Assembly: GCA_021730225.1 (NCBI GenBank)
Contig: CP072532.1
Coordinates: forward strand, 966,564 to 1,030,563
Length of the DNA: 64,000 nt
From: Candidatus Vesicomyidisocius sp. Agig_15_S12
GTDB taxonomy: Bacteria; Pseudomonadota; Gammaproteobacteria; PS1; Pseudothioglobaceae
Reading direction: 5' to 3'
Below are positions 21,037-30,964 of the stretch, in pieces. The translations under genes and the position numbers were made by a program. Position 1 is the stretch's first letter. Every line of letters begins with the position of its first letter. The notes beneath the pieces were generated by a model, which searched no databases, was not told the origin of the DNA, and saw only the letters and a list, made by a program, of their open reading frames with translations.

Positions 21037-22242
21037 TTAACATTCAATACCTTCAATTTGAGCAATAGTGTGAATATCCTTATCACCACGACCAGAAAGG
21101 TTAATAATGATACTTTTATTTTTACCTAATTTTTTTGCAAGTTTAATACCATAAGCCACAGCGTGAGAAGACTCTAATGCTGGTAAAATACCCTCAATTT
21201 TAGTAAGTATATGAAATGCTTCTAATGCTTCTTCATCAGTAATCGCCATATATTGCGCACGACCACTATCTTTTAAATACGCATGTTCAGGCCCAACCCC
21301 TGGATAGTCAAGACCTGCTGAAATTGAATGCCCTTCAATAATTTGCCCATTCACATCTTCCATTAAATAAGTGCGATTACCATGTAATACACCAACATTA
21401 CCTGCGCAAAGTGGGGCAGCATGTGCACTTGGGCCTTTTTCCAAGCCATATCCTGCTGCTTCAACACCATAAATCTCAACTGAAATGTTATCAATAAACG
21501 CATAGAACAAACCAATCGCATTTGAACCACCACCCACACAAGCCACCAAAGCATCTGGCAAACCACCTACTTGATCATGAAATTGTACTTTTGCTTCTTT
21601 GCCAATAATACTTTGAAAATCTCGCACCATCATTGGATAAGGATGTGGGCCTGCTATTGTACCAATAATATAAAAAGTATCATCAATATTCTTTACCCAG
21701 TCACGCATTGCTTCATTAAGAGAGTCTTTAAGTGTTTTTGAACCTGAAGTAACTGGAATAACCTTAGCGCCTAATAACTTCATTCGAAATACATTCAGAG
21801 ATTGTCTAGCTACGTCCACCTCACCCATATAAACCACGCACTCCAAGCCTAAACGCGCTGCAACCGTTGCCGTTGCTACCCCGTGCTGACCAGCACCTGT
21901 TTCAGCAATAATACGTGTTTTCCCCATACGTTTAGCAAGTAATGCTTGACCAATAGTATTATTAATCTTATGCGAACCTGTATGGTTTAAATCTTCACGT
22001 TTAAGATAGATTTGAGCTCCGCCCAACTTCTTGCTTAAATTTTTCGCATAGTAAAGTGGAGTTTCACGACCAGCATAATACTTTAAATCCTGCTCAAATT
22101 CAAAAATAAATTTAGGATCTTTTTTAAATCTAGCATAAGCATCTTTAAGTTCAAAAACAGCTGTCATAAGCGTTTCCGCAATAAAAATACCACCATATTT
22201 ATCAAAATGACCATTATCATCTGGTAAGTTATATTTACTCAT
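21037..22242 (-). CDS. trpB: Tryptophan synthase beta subunit
   Basis: PLP enzyme that condenses indole with serine. It has 401 residues and is full length. The PLP lysine is Lys92 in HTGSHKINN; the activity loop [10 protein letters not shown], the phosphate-binding Gly motif GGGSNAIG and the late SGRGDKD are all present. The start overlaps the end of trpF by four bases, indicating coupling. Its usual partner trpA is 7 kb away at 13.6-14.4 kb. Confidence 0.97.
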   Translation of the reverse strand: MSKYNLPDDNGHFDKYGGIFIAETLMTAVFELKDAYARFKKDPKFIFEFEQDLKYYAGRETPLYYAKNLSKKLGGAQIYLKREDLNHTGSHKINNTIGQALLAKRMGKTRIIAETGAGQHGVATATVAARLGLECVVYMGEVDVARQSLNVFRMKLLGAKVIPVTSGSKTLKDSLNEAMRDWVKNIDDTFYIIGTIAGPHPYPMMVRDFQSIIGKEAKVQFHDQVGGLPDALVACVGGGSNAIGLFYAFIDNISVEIYGVEAAGYGLEKGPSAHAAPLCAGNVGVLHGNRTYLMEDVNGQIIEGHSISAGLDYPGVGPEHAYLKDSGRAQYMAITDEEALEAFHILTKIEGILPALESSHAVAYGIKLAKKLGKNKSIIINLSGRGDKDIHTIAQIEGIEC

Positions 22243-22847
22243 AAGTTTGCCTTCTGAATAAATTGTTTAACCTTATTAATATCTTTAATTCCTTTTTCAC
22301 TTTCAACACCGCTTGACACATCAACCGCATAAGGATGTACTTGATTAATAGCATTAACTACCGTATTAGAATTGAGCCCACCTGCTAAAATAATAGGCAA
22401 ATTAATATCAACCTGGGCCAAACGCCAATCAAAATTCTCACCTGTACCACCATAAATATCTTTGTTGAACACATCTAACAATAAACCACTAGCTTGATGA
22501 TATTCATCTGCCATTTTTTTGATATTAGTCTGTACATTCATATGAAGCGCCTTAATAAATGGTATATTATATTGAGCACATTCGTGTGCTGATTCATCTC
22601 CATGAAATTGTAAAGTATCCAAAGGTACTTTACATAACACCTCATCAATAAAATTAGAGTCAGAATTCACAAACAATCCCACACGATTCACAAATGGCGG
22701 TAATACATTCACAATATCAATTGCAGTTCCAACATTCACGTAACGTGGGGATTTGTCATAAAATACCAAGCCAATTGCATCAATATCAAGTCTAGTAACT
22801 TGATTCGCATTATCTACACTAGTAAATCCACAAACCTTAATCCTCAT
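22239..22847 (-). CDS. trpF: Phosphoribosylanthranilate isomerase
   Basis: Isomerizes phosphoribosylanthranilate to CdRP in tryptophan synthesis; 202-residue TIM barrel. Visible: [11 protein letters not shown] with the catalytic Cys7, the LQFHGDES strand, the LLDVFN stretch with the catalytic Asp, [11 protein letters not shown] and [10 protein letters not shown] near the end. It overlaps trpB and begins directly after the unknown gene at 22848, with one base between them, so these genes are probably one transcript. Confidence 0.96.
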   Translation of the reverse strand: MRIKVCGFTSVDNANQVTRLDIDAIGLVFYDKSPRYVNVGTAIDIVNVLPPFVNRVGLFVNSDSNFIDEVLCKVPLDTLQFHGDESAHECAQYNIPFIKALHMNVQTNIKKMADEYHQASGLLLDVFNKDIYGGTGENFDWRLAQVDINLPIILAGGLNSNTVVNAINQVHPYAVDVSSGVESEKGIKDINKVKQFIQKANL

Positions 22848-23555
22848 CTACTTACCATCAACATCTAATTTTGTCTTAATCTTATCTCTATCAATCCACC
22901 AATCATCAACTACTAGTTGATCAATAGCACCTGAAAGTTTTCTCAAAAACACCTCTGGCTTGTCTAGCTGTAAAGCTTTATACCATAAATCAAAAGTTGA
23001 CTGATCAGTCACATGAGAATGATTATCTGCAACAGATGCCATCATTTGTGATGAGAAAAAAGTTAAATCGTCATCCGCACCACAACGCATAGAAGTAATA
23101 TAATGCGCTGTTGTAGCAGCAATAGCACAAGTATCTGTCTCTTTTGGTGACTCATCAACTAAATGTTGTAACATCGCAACACTTAATTCTGGGTTAATTG
23201 GAAAAGTAACACTCAACCATAACGCATGACCTAATGCCTTTAAAGCGTTTGATTCTCCAGATAAAAACATCACATCACAAGCTTCAACTGCTAACTCCCA
23301 AAGCTCATTATCCCTTGCAATATCAAAGGCAATAAATGCTTTTTCCCAAGCATCTGAACTCTTATAACGCTCAACTTGAATTCTACCGATTTCTAATAAA
23401 TTATTAATTTTCTCTTCAACAGGAGTGTTCTCAGTTTGCAACTTAATTTTCTTGTCAAAAAACTTAAGTCTAGACTTAAGTTGCTCCTTATTGGCATATA
23501 AATCTTCACCATCTTCAGCATCAAAGATTTGTTGTTTATTTAAATACTTTCCCAT
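22848..23555 (-). CDS. Conserved-looking protein of unknown function linked to trpF
   Basis: I do not recognise the family. From the chosen start (MGKYLNKQQ, ATG at 23555) the protein has 235 residues; a longer frame to 23600 would overlap the small upstream gene more. It has no signal peptide or membrane segment. The body is acidic and looks alpha-helical, with a pattern of helix pairs (for example EKAFIAFDIARDNELWELA, then a Cys-containing helix) reminiscent of a TPR-like or ARM-like solenoid, and a tail rich in Asp and Trp (DDWWIDRD). It lies between the 60-residue gene at 23567 and trpF, with almost no spacing. Confidence 0.75.
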   Translation of the reverse strand: MGKYLNKQQIFDAEDGEDLYANKEQLKSRLKFFDKKIKLQTENTPVEEKINNLLEIGRIQVERYKSSDAWEKAFIAFDIARDNELWELAVEACDVMFLSGESNALKALGHALWLSVTFPINPELSVAMLQHLVDESPKETDTCAIAATTAHYITSMRCGADDDLTFFSSQMMASVADNHSHVTDQSTFDLWYKALQLDKPEVFLRKLSGAIDQLVVDDWWIDRDKIKTKLDVDGK

Positions 23556-23566
23556 CCAAACTCTTC

Positions 23567-23749
23567 TTAATAAAAAGAAGACTCTAAGCGATCTTCCCAA
23601 TTATTAGGAACATCAATATAATCAGGTTTCACATCCATCCTAAAGAACAGTTCATCAGATCCTTTGGACACTTTTCCTAAAACAACAACCAATTCCTCAA
23701 AATTATCTACCTGTGGATTAGCAATAATAACTTCACTTAATAATAACAT
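23567..23749 (-). CDS. Small acidic protein of unknown function
   Basis: A 60-residue frame with normal amino acid composition (Val-, Glu- and Asp-rich, one Trp), ending RLESSFY. It lies 11 bp before the chosen start of the 235-residue unknown gene and on the same strand, which supports it being real. No ribosome site is obvious. The protein is probably cytoplasmic; no motif is recognised. Confidence 0.55.
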   Translation of the reverse strand: MLLLSEVIIANPQVDNFEELVVVLGKVSKGSDELFFRMDVKPDYIDVPNNWEDRLESSFY

Positions 23750-24695
23750 AATTTTCAGAGAAAAAATTTAATATTTTACACTTGTATAACTTGATTTATA
23801 TTTGCAACTCTTTTAATATCAAATAAATATGTTCATCCTACTCACACCCAATCCCATATACTATATTTTTTTCATCCTTCATTAATTTAAATATTCTTTA
23901 TACCGCTAAAACATATTTTCTCCGCAATTAATTCTTAATCAAAATAATAAATTTATTTAATACTATTTTCTTTGTTGACAATTACTAATTTCAAAACCCT
24001 TATTAAAACTTCTAGCACTTTTATATCAATAACCATATCGTTGGCTCCAATAATTTTTTATAAACACTTTTTTCAACAAATTCTAATAATCTAATATCTA
24101 TTAATTTATTTAGATATCTCACACTTTTAAATTGATAAATATCTATAAATCTAGATTTTCTAGATTACTCATTAATAGATTTTTATCCAATTTTTATAAA
24201 AAATATATACTTCTCCATACAAGTTGTTAGATTTTAAAAAGTTTTTTTCTATCTAATAAAAAACATATTCAAGATTACTATACATCCTATTGTATGTCGA
24301 TACTATCAATAGTTACACTATTTCTATTAGAAATAGAAATGTATCTTGAATATTTTACTAATTTTAAAAAAGTTTTAGTAAATCTTTTAATTGATTTAAA
24401 AGTTCTATATATATCGTATTGATAGTTTTACATAATAACAGAATAACAGATGCACAATTTTTAAAAAACATTTCATCATCATTGAACACCTACAACTATC
24501 TCTATGAGTTAATCTATTTTATTTGAATATCAAAACTCGATAAATAATTTACAAATTTTTAAGAAAGCCTTAAATTATTTTATCTACACAGCTATTTACA
24601 CAAACAAGATTCATGTTAATTTTATTTTAATAAGACCTTTTAAAACCACAAAATAGATCAACCCTAAGCAATTAAATTGATAAGTGTTTATTACA
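23750..24695. other. Long AT-rich non-coding region with clustered inverted repeats
   Basis: No frame of gene-like quality is visible over 946 bp between topA and the 60-residue gene. The part at 24265-24426 has several perfect inverted repeats: ATATTCAAGAT at 24265-24275 with 24343-24353, ACTATCAATA at 24302-24311 with 24417-24426, and hairpins at 24318-24336, 24354-24382 and 24384-24102+ (CTTTTAA, 24384-24390, with TTAAAAG, 24396-24402). One DnaA-box-like TTATCTACA occurs near 24580. In DNA this rich in A and T some of these repeats are expected by chance. Confidence 0.5.
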
Positions 24696-27029
24696 CTAGC
24701 TATTTTTAGTAACCTCTTTCTTAACTATCTTCTTTTTTAGTTTCAGTTTGCCAGAAATAGCTTTTTTACATTCTTCAAGGGTTAAATTTGCTATAGGTTT
24801 GTTGCCAAAAACTTTCTTAATAGTAATATTTTTTTGGCCCTTTCCTTTCTTTTTTCCATTCCAAATATAAGGACCAAAACGACCGTTAAGAAGCTGTATA
24901 TCAGAACCATCAAATATTTTTATAATACGTTCAGAATCAAATTTTTCTTTAATCTTAATGAGTTCTAGTGCTTTTTCTAAGCTAACTTCTTCTGGGATAT
25001 CTTCTTTAAGAGAGACGTATTTTTTGCCATATTGAATGTAAGGACCGAAACGACCGTAATTGGCTTTAATAGCGCCAAAATTATCAGTTTCACCAAGGTG
25101 ACGAGGCATATTAAATAATTCTAAAGCTTCATCAAGAGTGATACTTTCAATATCTAATAAACCTCTAAATGAAGCAAAGGTTGGTTTATCCTTATCGTCT
25201 GTATGTCCAATCTGGACAAAAGCACCATATCTGCCAACACGCACGCTAACGGGTTTGTCACTTTTTGGATCCACTCCAAGCTTACGCATACCGTGGATTT
25301 CTTCTCTAGAAATATTAGCAGCATCTTCTATTTTTTGATGAAAAGGTATATAAAAATTCTCAACCACGCCTTGCCACGAAATATTTTGTGTAGCTATCAT
25401 ATCAAAATCACTTTCAAGTTTAGCAGTAAATTTATAATCAATAATATTATTAAAATATTTGACTAAAAAATCAGTAAGTAAATAAGCAATATTAGTTGGA
25501 AATAATTTATTCTTTTCACCACCTATCACTTCGCTTGGTTGTGATTGAATCACTTGATCGTCTTTAATTTCAATCAATTGATATTCACGTTCCACACTTC
25601 TTCCAATTTTTTTTGTGACATAATTTCTATCTTGTACTGTAGATACCATAGTAGCAAATGTTGAGGGTCTACCAATACCCATTTCTTCAATTTTTTTCAC
25701 CAATGAAGCTTCAGTATAACGTGGCTTAGCACGAGAAAAGCTCTCTCTAGCTTTAAAATTAACTATATTTAATATATTACCTTTATTTAACCTTGGTAAT
25801 AATTTATCTTCTGACAAGATATAATTATAGATCCTTAAAAACCCTGAAAATATCAATACTTCTCCATTCGCTAGAAATATCTCATCAAGTCCTTCAATAT
25901 TAATTTTTATTTTAGTTTTTTGTAACTGAGCATCGCTCATTTGGCAAGACAAAGTACGTTTATAAATAAGGCTATATAATTTAGCGTCTTGCTCTTCAAT
26001 ATCAAAAATATTAGGCTTGGTTAAATCAGTTGGACGAATCGCCTCATGTGCTTCCTGTGCCCCGAATTCTTTAGATTTATATCGTCTTGTATTATAATAT
26101 TCACTGCCAAATTCTCTTACAATAATTTTATGAACTGCCTCAATTGCAGTTTCTGATAAAATAAGTGAATCAGTTCGCATATAAGTAATAAAACCCTTAC
26201 GATATAAATTTTGTGCCAAAATCATAGTTTGTTTAACTGAGAAGCCTAATTTTTGAAAAGCTTCTTGTTGTAAGGTTGAAGTAATAAAAGGGGGTTTGGG
26301 AGAACGTTTAAAGGGTTTTTTTTCAATCGATGTAATGGTTAAGTTAGCCGATAAAAGTGTATTAGCAAAGGCTAATACTTGCTTTTTAGATTTAAACTCT
26401 TTGTTCAATTTAACCTTAAATATCTCACCGCCTTCGCTCGATAACTCTGCTTTGACTTTATAAGTAGAGTTATCAATATGTTTGATAATTTCTCGTTCTC
26501 TTTCTACAACAAGACGTACTACTGGAGATTGCACCCTACCAGCAGAACGTGCACCAGAAATCTTTCGCCATAAAACAGGAGATATTTCAAAACCCACTAA
26601 TCTATCAATAATACGACGTGCTTGTTGAGCATCTACCAGATGATAGTTAACTACCCTAGGCTCTGCAATAGCATGAATAATTGCATTTTTGGTAATTTCA
26701 TGAAAAACAATTCTTGGAGTGTCTTTAGGCAAATTAAGTGCCTCTAACAAATGCCAAGCAATAGCTTCACCCTCACGATCTTCATCTGTTGCAAGATAAA
26801 CTTTTTCTGCTACCTTTACAGCCTTACGTAAATCAGCAACCACCTTTTTCTTGTCTGGGGTGATTTCATAGGTAGGGGTAAAGTTATTATCAATATCTAT
26901 ACCCATATTTTTCTTAGGCATATCACGAATATGACCAATGCTAGATTTAACAATAAAGTTTTTACCTAAAAATTTTTCAATAGTTTTTGCTTTGGTAGGA
27001 GACTCAACAATAACAAGATTTTTTGCCAT
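24696..27029 (-). CDS. topA: DNA topoisomerase I
   Basis: Type IA topoisomerase that relaxes negative supercoils; 777 residues. The TOPRIM start IVESPTKAKTIEKFLG, the DEDREGEAIAWHL motif and the catalytic Tyr283 in ITYMRTDS are all intact. The tail differs from the E. coli enzyme. There are no four-Cys zinc ribbons; instead there are three related stretches, GRYGAFVQIG, GRFGPYIQYG and GRFGPYIWNG, of the zinc-free C-terminal repeat type, then a Lys-rich end. It directly follows smg, with touching stop and start codons. Confidence 0.96.
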   Translation of the reverse strand: MAKNLVIVESPTKAKTIEKFLGKNFIVKSSIGHIRDMPKKNMGIDIDNNFTPTYEITPDKKKVVADLRKAVKVAEKVYLATDEDREGEAIAWHLLEALNLPKDTPRIVFHEITKNAIIHAIAEPRVVNYHLVDAQQARRIIDRLVGFEISPVLWRKISGARSAGRVQSPVVRLVVEREREIIKHIDNSTYKVKAELSSEGGEIFKVKLNKEFKSKKQVLAFANTLLSANLTITSIEKKPFKRSPKPPFITSTLQQEAFQKLGFSVKQTMILAQNLYRKGFITYMRTDSLILSETAIEAVHKIIVREFGSEYYNTRRYKSKEFGAQEAHEAIRPTDLTKPNIFDIEEQDAKLYSLIYKRTLSCQMSDAQLQKTKIKINIEGLDEIFLANGEVLIFSGFLRIYNYILSEDKLLPRLNKGNILNIVNFKARESFSRAKPRYTEASLVKKIEEMGIGRPSTFATMVSTVQDRNYVTKKIGRSVEREYQLIEIKDDQVIQSQPSEVIGGEKNKLFPTNIAYLLTDFLVKYFNNIIDYKFTAKLESDFDMIATQNISWQGVVENFYIPFHQKIEDAANISREEIHGMRKLGVDPKSDKPVSVRVGRYGAFVQIGHTDDKDKPTFASFRGLLDIESITLDEALELFNMPRHLGETDNFGAIKANYGRFGPYIQYGKKYVSLKEDIPEEVSLEKALELIKIKEKFDSERIIKIFDGSDIQLLNGRFGPYIWNGKKKGKGQKNITIKKVFGNKPIANLTLEECKKAISGKLKLKKKIVKKEVTKNS

Positions 27030-27520
27030 TATTGAATAGTACGATTTTCATCAAGAAACACGATGGATTCTAACCATTGTGTTGATGTTTCACCATCGAC
27101 ACTATTACCTAATACCATCATAACTACCCACTTAAGGTCTTCTAAAGAGATACTAGTATCACCTAATAACATAATCTGATCAATAATCATTTCACGCTGA
27201 TTACCATTTAGCTGACCAATATTTTCCATAAACAACAAAAATCCTCTAGATTTAGCATTGAGTTTTATTTTTTCAGTCTTAGTATAAATACGTATACTAC
27301 CTTGATAAGTCGTCTTAAATGGCTTAATCTTTCCATCTTGAATGGTGGCTATTTTTTCTAGCCAACTAAGTGCTTTATCAATACGGGTTGTGTCAAATCC
27401 GATATCTGAAAGATGTGCTTTTAACTCAGTATTATCAATTTCATGAGTAGCATCTTGCTCTGCCTCTTCAAAAAGATAATCAAACATGTAAGTTAGAACA
27501 TCAAGAATATTATTTGTCAT
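27029..27520 (-). CDS. smg: Smg/DUF494 family protein
   Basis: Protein of 163 residues in the Smg (DUF494) family, whose role is not known. It begins ILDVLTYMFDYLFEEAE, contains the GFDTTRIDKALSWLEKI helix-turn region and ends with a motif around IVFLDENRTIQ. In gammaproteobacteria the usual order is dprA-smg-topA. Here topA follows but dprA is missing from the expected place, which is a 1 kb eroded stretch. Confidence 0.88.
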   Translation of the reverse strand: MTNNILDVLTYMFDYLFEEAEQDATHEIDNTELKAHLSDIGFDTTRIDKALSWLEKIATIQDGKIKPFKTTYQGSIRIYTKTEKIKLNAKSRGFLLFMENIGQLNGNQREMIIDQIMLLGDTSISLEDLKWVVMMVLGNSVDGETSTQWLESIVFLDENRTIQ

Positions 27521-28595
27521 AAAAATCTCACTTAGTTAGTTACATAACCTAAATCCGTTAATTTAAGCTACCTTATTTTCAGGCTTAAGATAATCTACGA
27601 GCTACGATTCTTATTTATCAACCCTCACTACATCATAACTCAGACATTTTAATAGTATAGAGTCTATTTTGTCTACACTTTTTACATAAGCAAACTCACA
27701 CCTTTAATATAATTAGATAGTTTAGCACCTTTCTTAATAAATTGATGATAGCCTTTTGATAAAAGGTTCTTGATCTAAATATTGAAAATACCTCTTTATC
27801 TTATATAAATAAATAATTTTTCAGTAACTATAGTACTACTTCTAATGCTCACTACTATCAAAACTCAATTTGCTAATCTCATAATACGATTACTAAATAA
27901 CGTGGTTACTCGCTATAAATAAAATATCAATGAACAGTTCTTACAATAAGTACGTTACATATTAAAATTTTAAATACTAAAGATTTATATTTTGCTGAAT
28001 TTGATTTTATCAAGCAAAATCACAAACTATAATCGTTCATCTATATAATAATTATATTGAATCATAAATTTTGTTTAATAACAAAAGACCAATATAATGC
28101 TTCAACATCAAATACTACTTATCATATCTAAAATAATCATCATATCAAACTCAAATAATTCAAAAATAAATACACAAGTATTTTACTACCAACAATAATC
28201 AATTATAATATATAAACTATACATTCAATATCCTCTCTAACATATAACAATGTTAGAGAATTTGAAATAATTTTTAGTTATTTGAAGTATCTTTTATACA
28301 TTAAGATGAAGATATAATACATTTTTCACCTACACCTAATTCATGTGTCTTAACTAGTTATTTACCAACTTATTACAAATATATTTAGAACAATTTTAAC
28401 AACATTAACCAATAAACAATACCACTTAAAACTTTTACCCTAATCCCCAAATTAATAATTGTGGTATTTTTTAGATAAGAGCATAAAAAACGATATAATA
28501 TTAGAACATTAAAGCTCTAACAAGATAACAAATATAAGGCTAGAGAATTAAATTATGGTAGAATTGCAAGATTTTATCTTATAAGATATTTCATC
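27521..28595. other. Eroded region upstream of smg; expected site of dprA
   Basis: About 1.08 kb without a gene-like frame lies between divergent smg and rpmH. By the usual gammaproteobacterial order this should hold dprA on the minus strand; I see no surviving DprA motif. A strong hairpin (TCTCTAACAT, loop ATAACA, ATGTTAGAGA) lies at 28234-28259, without a T run. A TATAAT at 28494-28499 may be the -10 of rpmH. Confidence 0.5.
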
Positions 28596-28736
28596 ATGAA
28601 GCAAAAGAGAACCTTTCAACCAAGTGTTATTAAACGTAAACGTACACACGGTTTCAGATTAAGAATGAAGACAAAATCAGGTCGTGCTATTATTAATGCA
28701 CGTAGAAAAAAAAAGCGTAAGCGTCTAGCAGCCTAA
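28596..28736 (+). CDS. rpmH: 50S ribosomal protein L34
   Basis: A 46-residue, very basic ribosomal protein. It starts [20 protein letters not shown], with the family stretch [20 protein letters not shown], and ends KRLAA. It is the first gene of the rpmH-rnpA-yidD-yidC set. A TATAAT at 28494-28499 lies about 97 bp upstream. Confidence 0.97.
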   Translation: MKQKRTFQPSVIKRKRTHGFRLRMKTKSGRAIINARRKKKRKRLAA

Positions 28737-28745
28737 CTAATTTAA

Positions 28746-29087
28746 GTGTCCTTTAGGCTAACACGTAATTTAAGAGTTTTAAAACCATTTGACTATAAAA
28801 TTATATTTAAACATGGTAGAATGATTAAAAGCCAATACTGGCAAGTTTTAGCACGAAAAATTGATACTCCAGAGCCCCGCCTCGGGCTTGCTATTTCAAA
28901 AAAAGTTCATCGTCTAGCCATTAATAGAAATAAAACTAAAAGAATTGCACGTGAAACTTTTAGGACACACCAAAATGATTTAAATCATTGGGAATTTGTA
29001 GTAATGGCAGAACATTCAAAACCCGCTAAAAACTCTATAATGACTAATGATTTATTACATTTATTCAAAAAAATAATCACCTATTAA
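28746..29087 (+). CDS. rnpA: Ribonuclease P protein component
   Basis: Protein subunit of RNase P, which matures tRNA 5' ends. It has 113 residues, a GTG start at 28746 nine bases after rpmH, and the normal family order: [33 protein letters not shown] and the basic helix [13 protein letters not shown]. Its stop overlaps the yidD ATG. The RNA subunit gene is not in the window. Confidence 0.96.
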   Translation: MSFRLTRNLRVLKPFDYKIIFKHGRMIKSQYWQVLARKIDTPEPRLGLAISKKVHRLAINRNKTKRIARETFRTHQNDLNHWEFVVMAEHSKPAKNSIMTNDLLHLFKKIITY

Positions 29088-29302
29088 TGCATTATTTACT
29101 CTTAATTATAATTAAATTTTATCAACTGTTTATCAGTCCTTTGTTAAGCTCTAATTGTCGTTTTCAACCTACTTGTTCACAATATGCCTATGATGCAATC
29201 AAAACACATGGCTTTTTTAAGGGATTAAGTCTTAGTTTAAAACGTATTAGCAAGTGCCATCCATGGCATGATAGTGGATTTGATCCCGTACCAAAAAAAT
29301 AA
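29087..29302 (+). CDS. yidD: YidD membrane protein insertion factor
   Basis: Small membrane-associated protein of 71 residues. It has an N-terminal hydrophobic helix followed by [24 protein letters not shown], then [13 protein letters not shown], with three conserved Cys. It always sits between rnpA and yidC and is thought to assist YidC-dependent insertion. The ATG overlaps the rnpA stop. Confidence 0.96.
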   Translation: MHYLLLIIIKFYQLFISPLLSSNCRFQPTCSQYAYDAIKTHGFFKGLSLSLKRISKCHPWHDSGFDPVPKK

Positions 29303-29330
29303 TTCCGCTATTTAATTAATAAATAATATT

Positions 29331-30956
29331 ATGAACAATCAAAAATTCTTTCTCATTATTGCTATTTTTTTAAGTATTTTCCTCTTGTGGGACAAGTGGG
29401 AAATAACACACGCAATAGATGAAAACAATAACCTGATTAACCAAACCAAGATTAAAGATACTAGCACGATAAATAATTTATTAACAAATCAAAACCTAGA
29501 TATACCAAGTGTTATAAATCGAAATGATAAATTAGACCTTCCTAATACTGATACAAAAAATCAGATCCCATTTACAACAGTCAAAACCGATTTACTTACT
29601 CTAGAAATTAGCCACAAAGGTGGTACTATCCAAAATGCATGGTTAAACGATTATCCAATAGAAATTAATTCTGAACAAAGATTCCAACTACTTAGTGATA
29701 AAACTGGTGAAATATTCCAAGCCCAAAGTGGCTTATTGCCCCAAGGAAAAATGCCTAATCACCATTCAATATTTAGTTCAAAAAATATCTATTATCAAAT
29801 GGATGGTAATAATTTAATTGTACCATTTACTTGGAAAAGTGAAAACGGAATCATAGTTAATAAAAGATATCACTTTAACAAAAATAGCTACGTAGTTGGC
29901 ATTGATTACCAAGTAACTAACACCACTAATAGCACATTACACATAACTAGCTACACACAATTAATTCGTAATATGCCTGATCAAGATAACATGATCATGC
30001 CAACTTATACAGGTGGTGCAAGATTTAATGACCAAGATGTGTATGAAAAAATAGAGTTTGAGGACTTTAACGATCAACCAAAAACCAGCTATAAAGGTGG
30101 ATGGATGGCAATGATTGAACATTACTTCTTTGTAGCAGTAATTCCAAATTTAAACCAAATACATACTTATTCTTCAAAGATTATAAATGATAAGTATTTA
30201 TTAACTGTTGTAAATCCAGAACTATCAATTGCGCCTGGTACAACAAAAACCATAACAAATAATAATCTTTATATCGGACCTAAAGAACAATCTCATATTG
30301 ATAATGTTGCACCAGGTTTAGATAAAACTGTTGATTATGGCATATTATTTATTATTGCCAAGCCATTATCTGAATTACTTAATTGGATTTATTCAATAAT
30401 TCATTCTTGGGGTTATTCTATTATCATCCTTACTTTGTTAATCAAATTAGCATTTTATAAACTCAGTGAAAAATCATACCGCTCAATGGCAGGTATGCGA
30501 CAGCTTGCTCCAAGATTAACAAAACTTAAAGAAACCTATGGTGATAACAAACAAAAACTAGGTAAAAAAACCATGGAATTATACAAAAAGGAAAAGATCA
30601 ATCCTGCATCTGGTTGTTTACCTATCTTAGTACAAATTCCTGTATTTATCTCACTCTACTGGGTACTATTAGAGATGGTTGAATTACGACAAGCACCGTT
30701 TTGGTATTTAACTGATTTATCAGCACCAGATCCATATTATATATTACCACTTATCATGGGTATTTCGATGTTTATTCAACAAAAACTAAATCCCCCTCCA
30801 CCCGACCCAATGCAGGCAAAAATTATGATGGCATTACCTTTTGTATTCACTATCTTCTTTTTATGGTTCCCTTCTGGATTGGTGCTTTATTGGATGATCA
30901 ACAATATCTTATCAATTACTCAACAATGGGTGATTAATAAACGCATTAATAGCTAA
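29331..30956 (+). CDS. yidC: Membrane protein insertase
   Basis: Oxa1/YidC insertase of 541 residues, full gammaproteobacterial length. It has an N-terminal membrane helix (residues 5-20), a large periplasmic beta-sandwich domain up to about residue 330, then the conserved membrane bundle with KPLSELLNWIYSIIHSWG, the KLSEKSYRSMAGMR cytoplasmic hairpin, PASGCLPILVQIPVFISLYW and a late FLWFPSGLVLYWMINN. It needs no partner for small inner-membrane proteins, including Fo subunit c. The often-following mnmE is absent here; an oxygenase gene follows after 8 bp. Confidence 0.96.
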   Translation: MNNQKFFLIIAIFLSIFLLWDKWEITHAIDENNNLINQTKIKDTSTINNLLTNQNLDIPSVINRNDKLDLPNTDTKNQIPFTTVKTDLLTLEISHKGGTIQNAWLNDYPIEINSEQRFQLLSDKTGEIFQAQSGLLPQGKMPNHHSIFSSKNIYYQMDGNNLIVPFTWKSENGIIVNKRYHFNKNSYVVGIDYQVTNTTNSTLHITSYTQLIRNMPDQDNMIMPTYTGGARFNDQDVYEKIEFEDFNDQPKTSYKGGWMAMIEHYFFVAVIPNLNQIHTYSSKIINDKYLLTVVNPELSIAPGTTKTITNNNLYIGPKEQSHIDNVAPGLDKTVDYGILFIIAKPLSELLNWIYSIIHSWGYSIIILTLLIKLAFYKLSEKSYRSMAGMRQLAPRLTKLKETYGDNKQKLGKKTMELYKKEKINPASGCLPILVQIPVFISLYWVLLEMVELRQAPFWYLTDLSAPDPYYILPLIMGISMFIQQKLNPPPPDPMQAKIMMALPFVFTIFFLWFPSGLVLYWMINNILSITQQWVINKRINS

Positions 30957-30964
30957 AAATTATT

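Noticed and set aside
27521-28595. Possible replication origin next to rpmH
   Set aside because: rpmH is often near oriC, but no clear DnaA boxes, dnaA or dnaN were found here; only an imperfect box near 24580 in a different gap.
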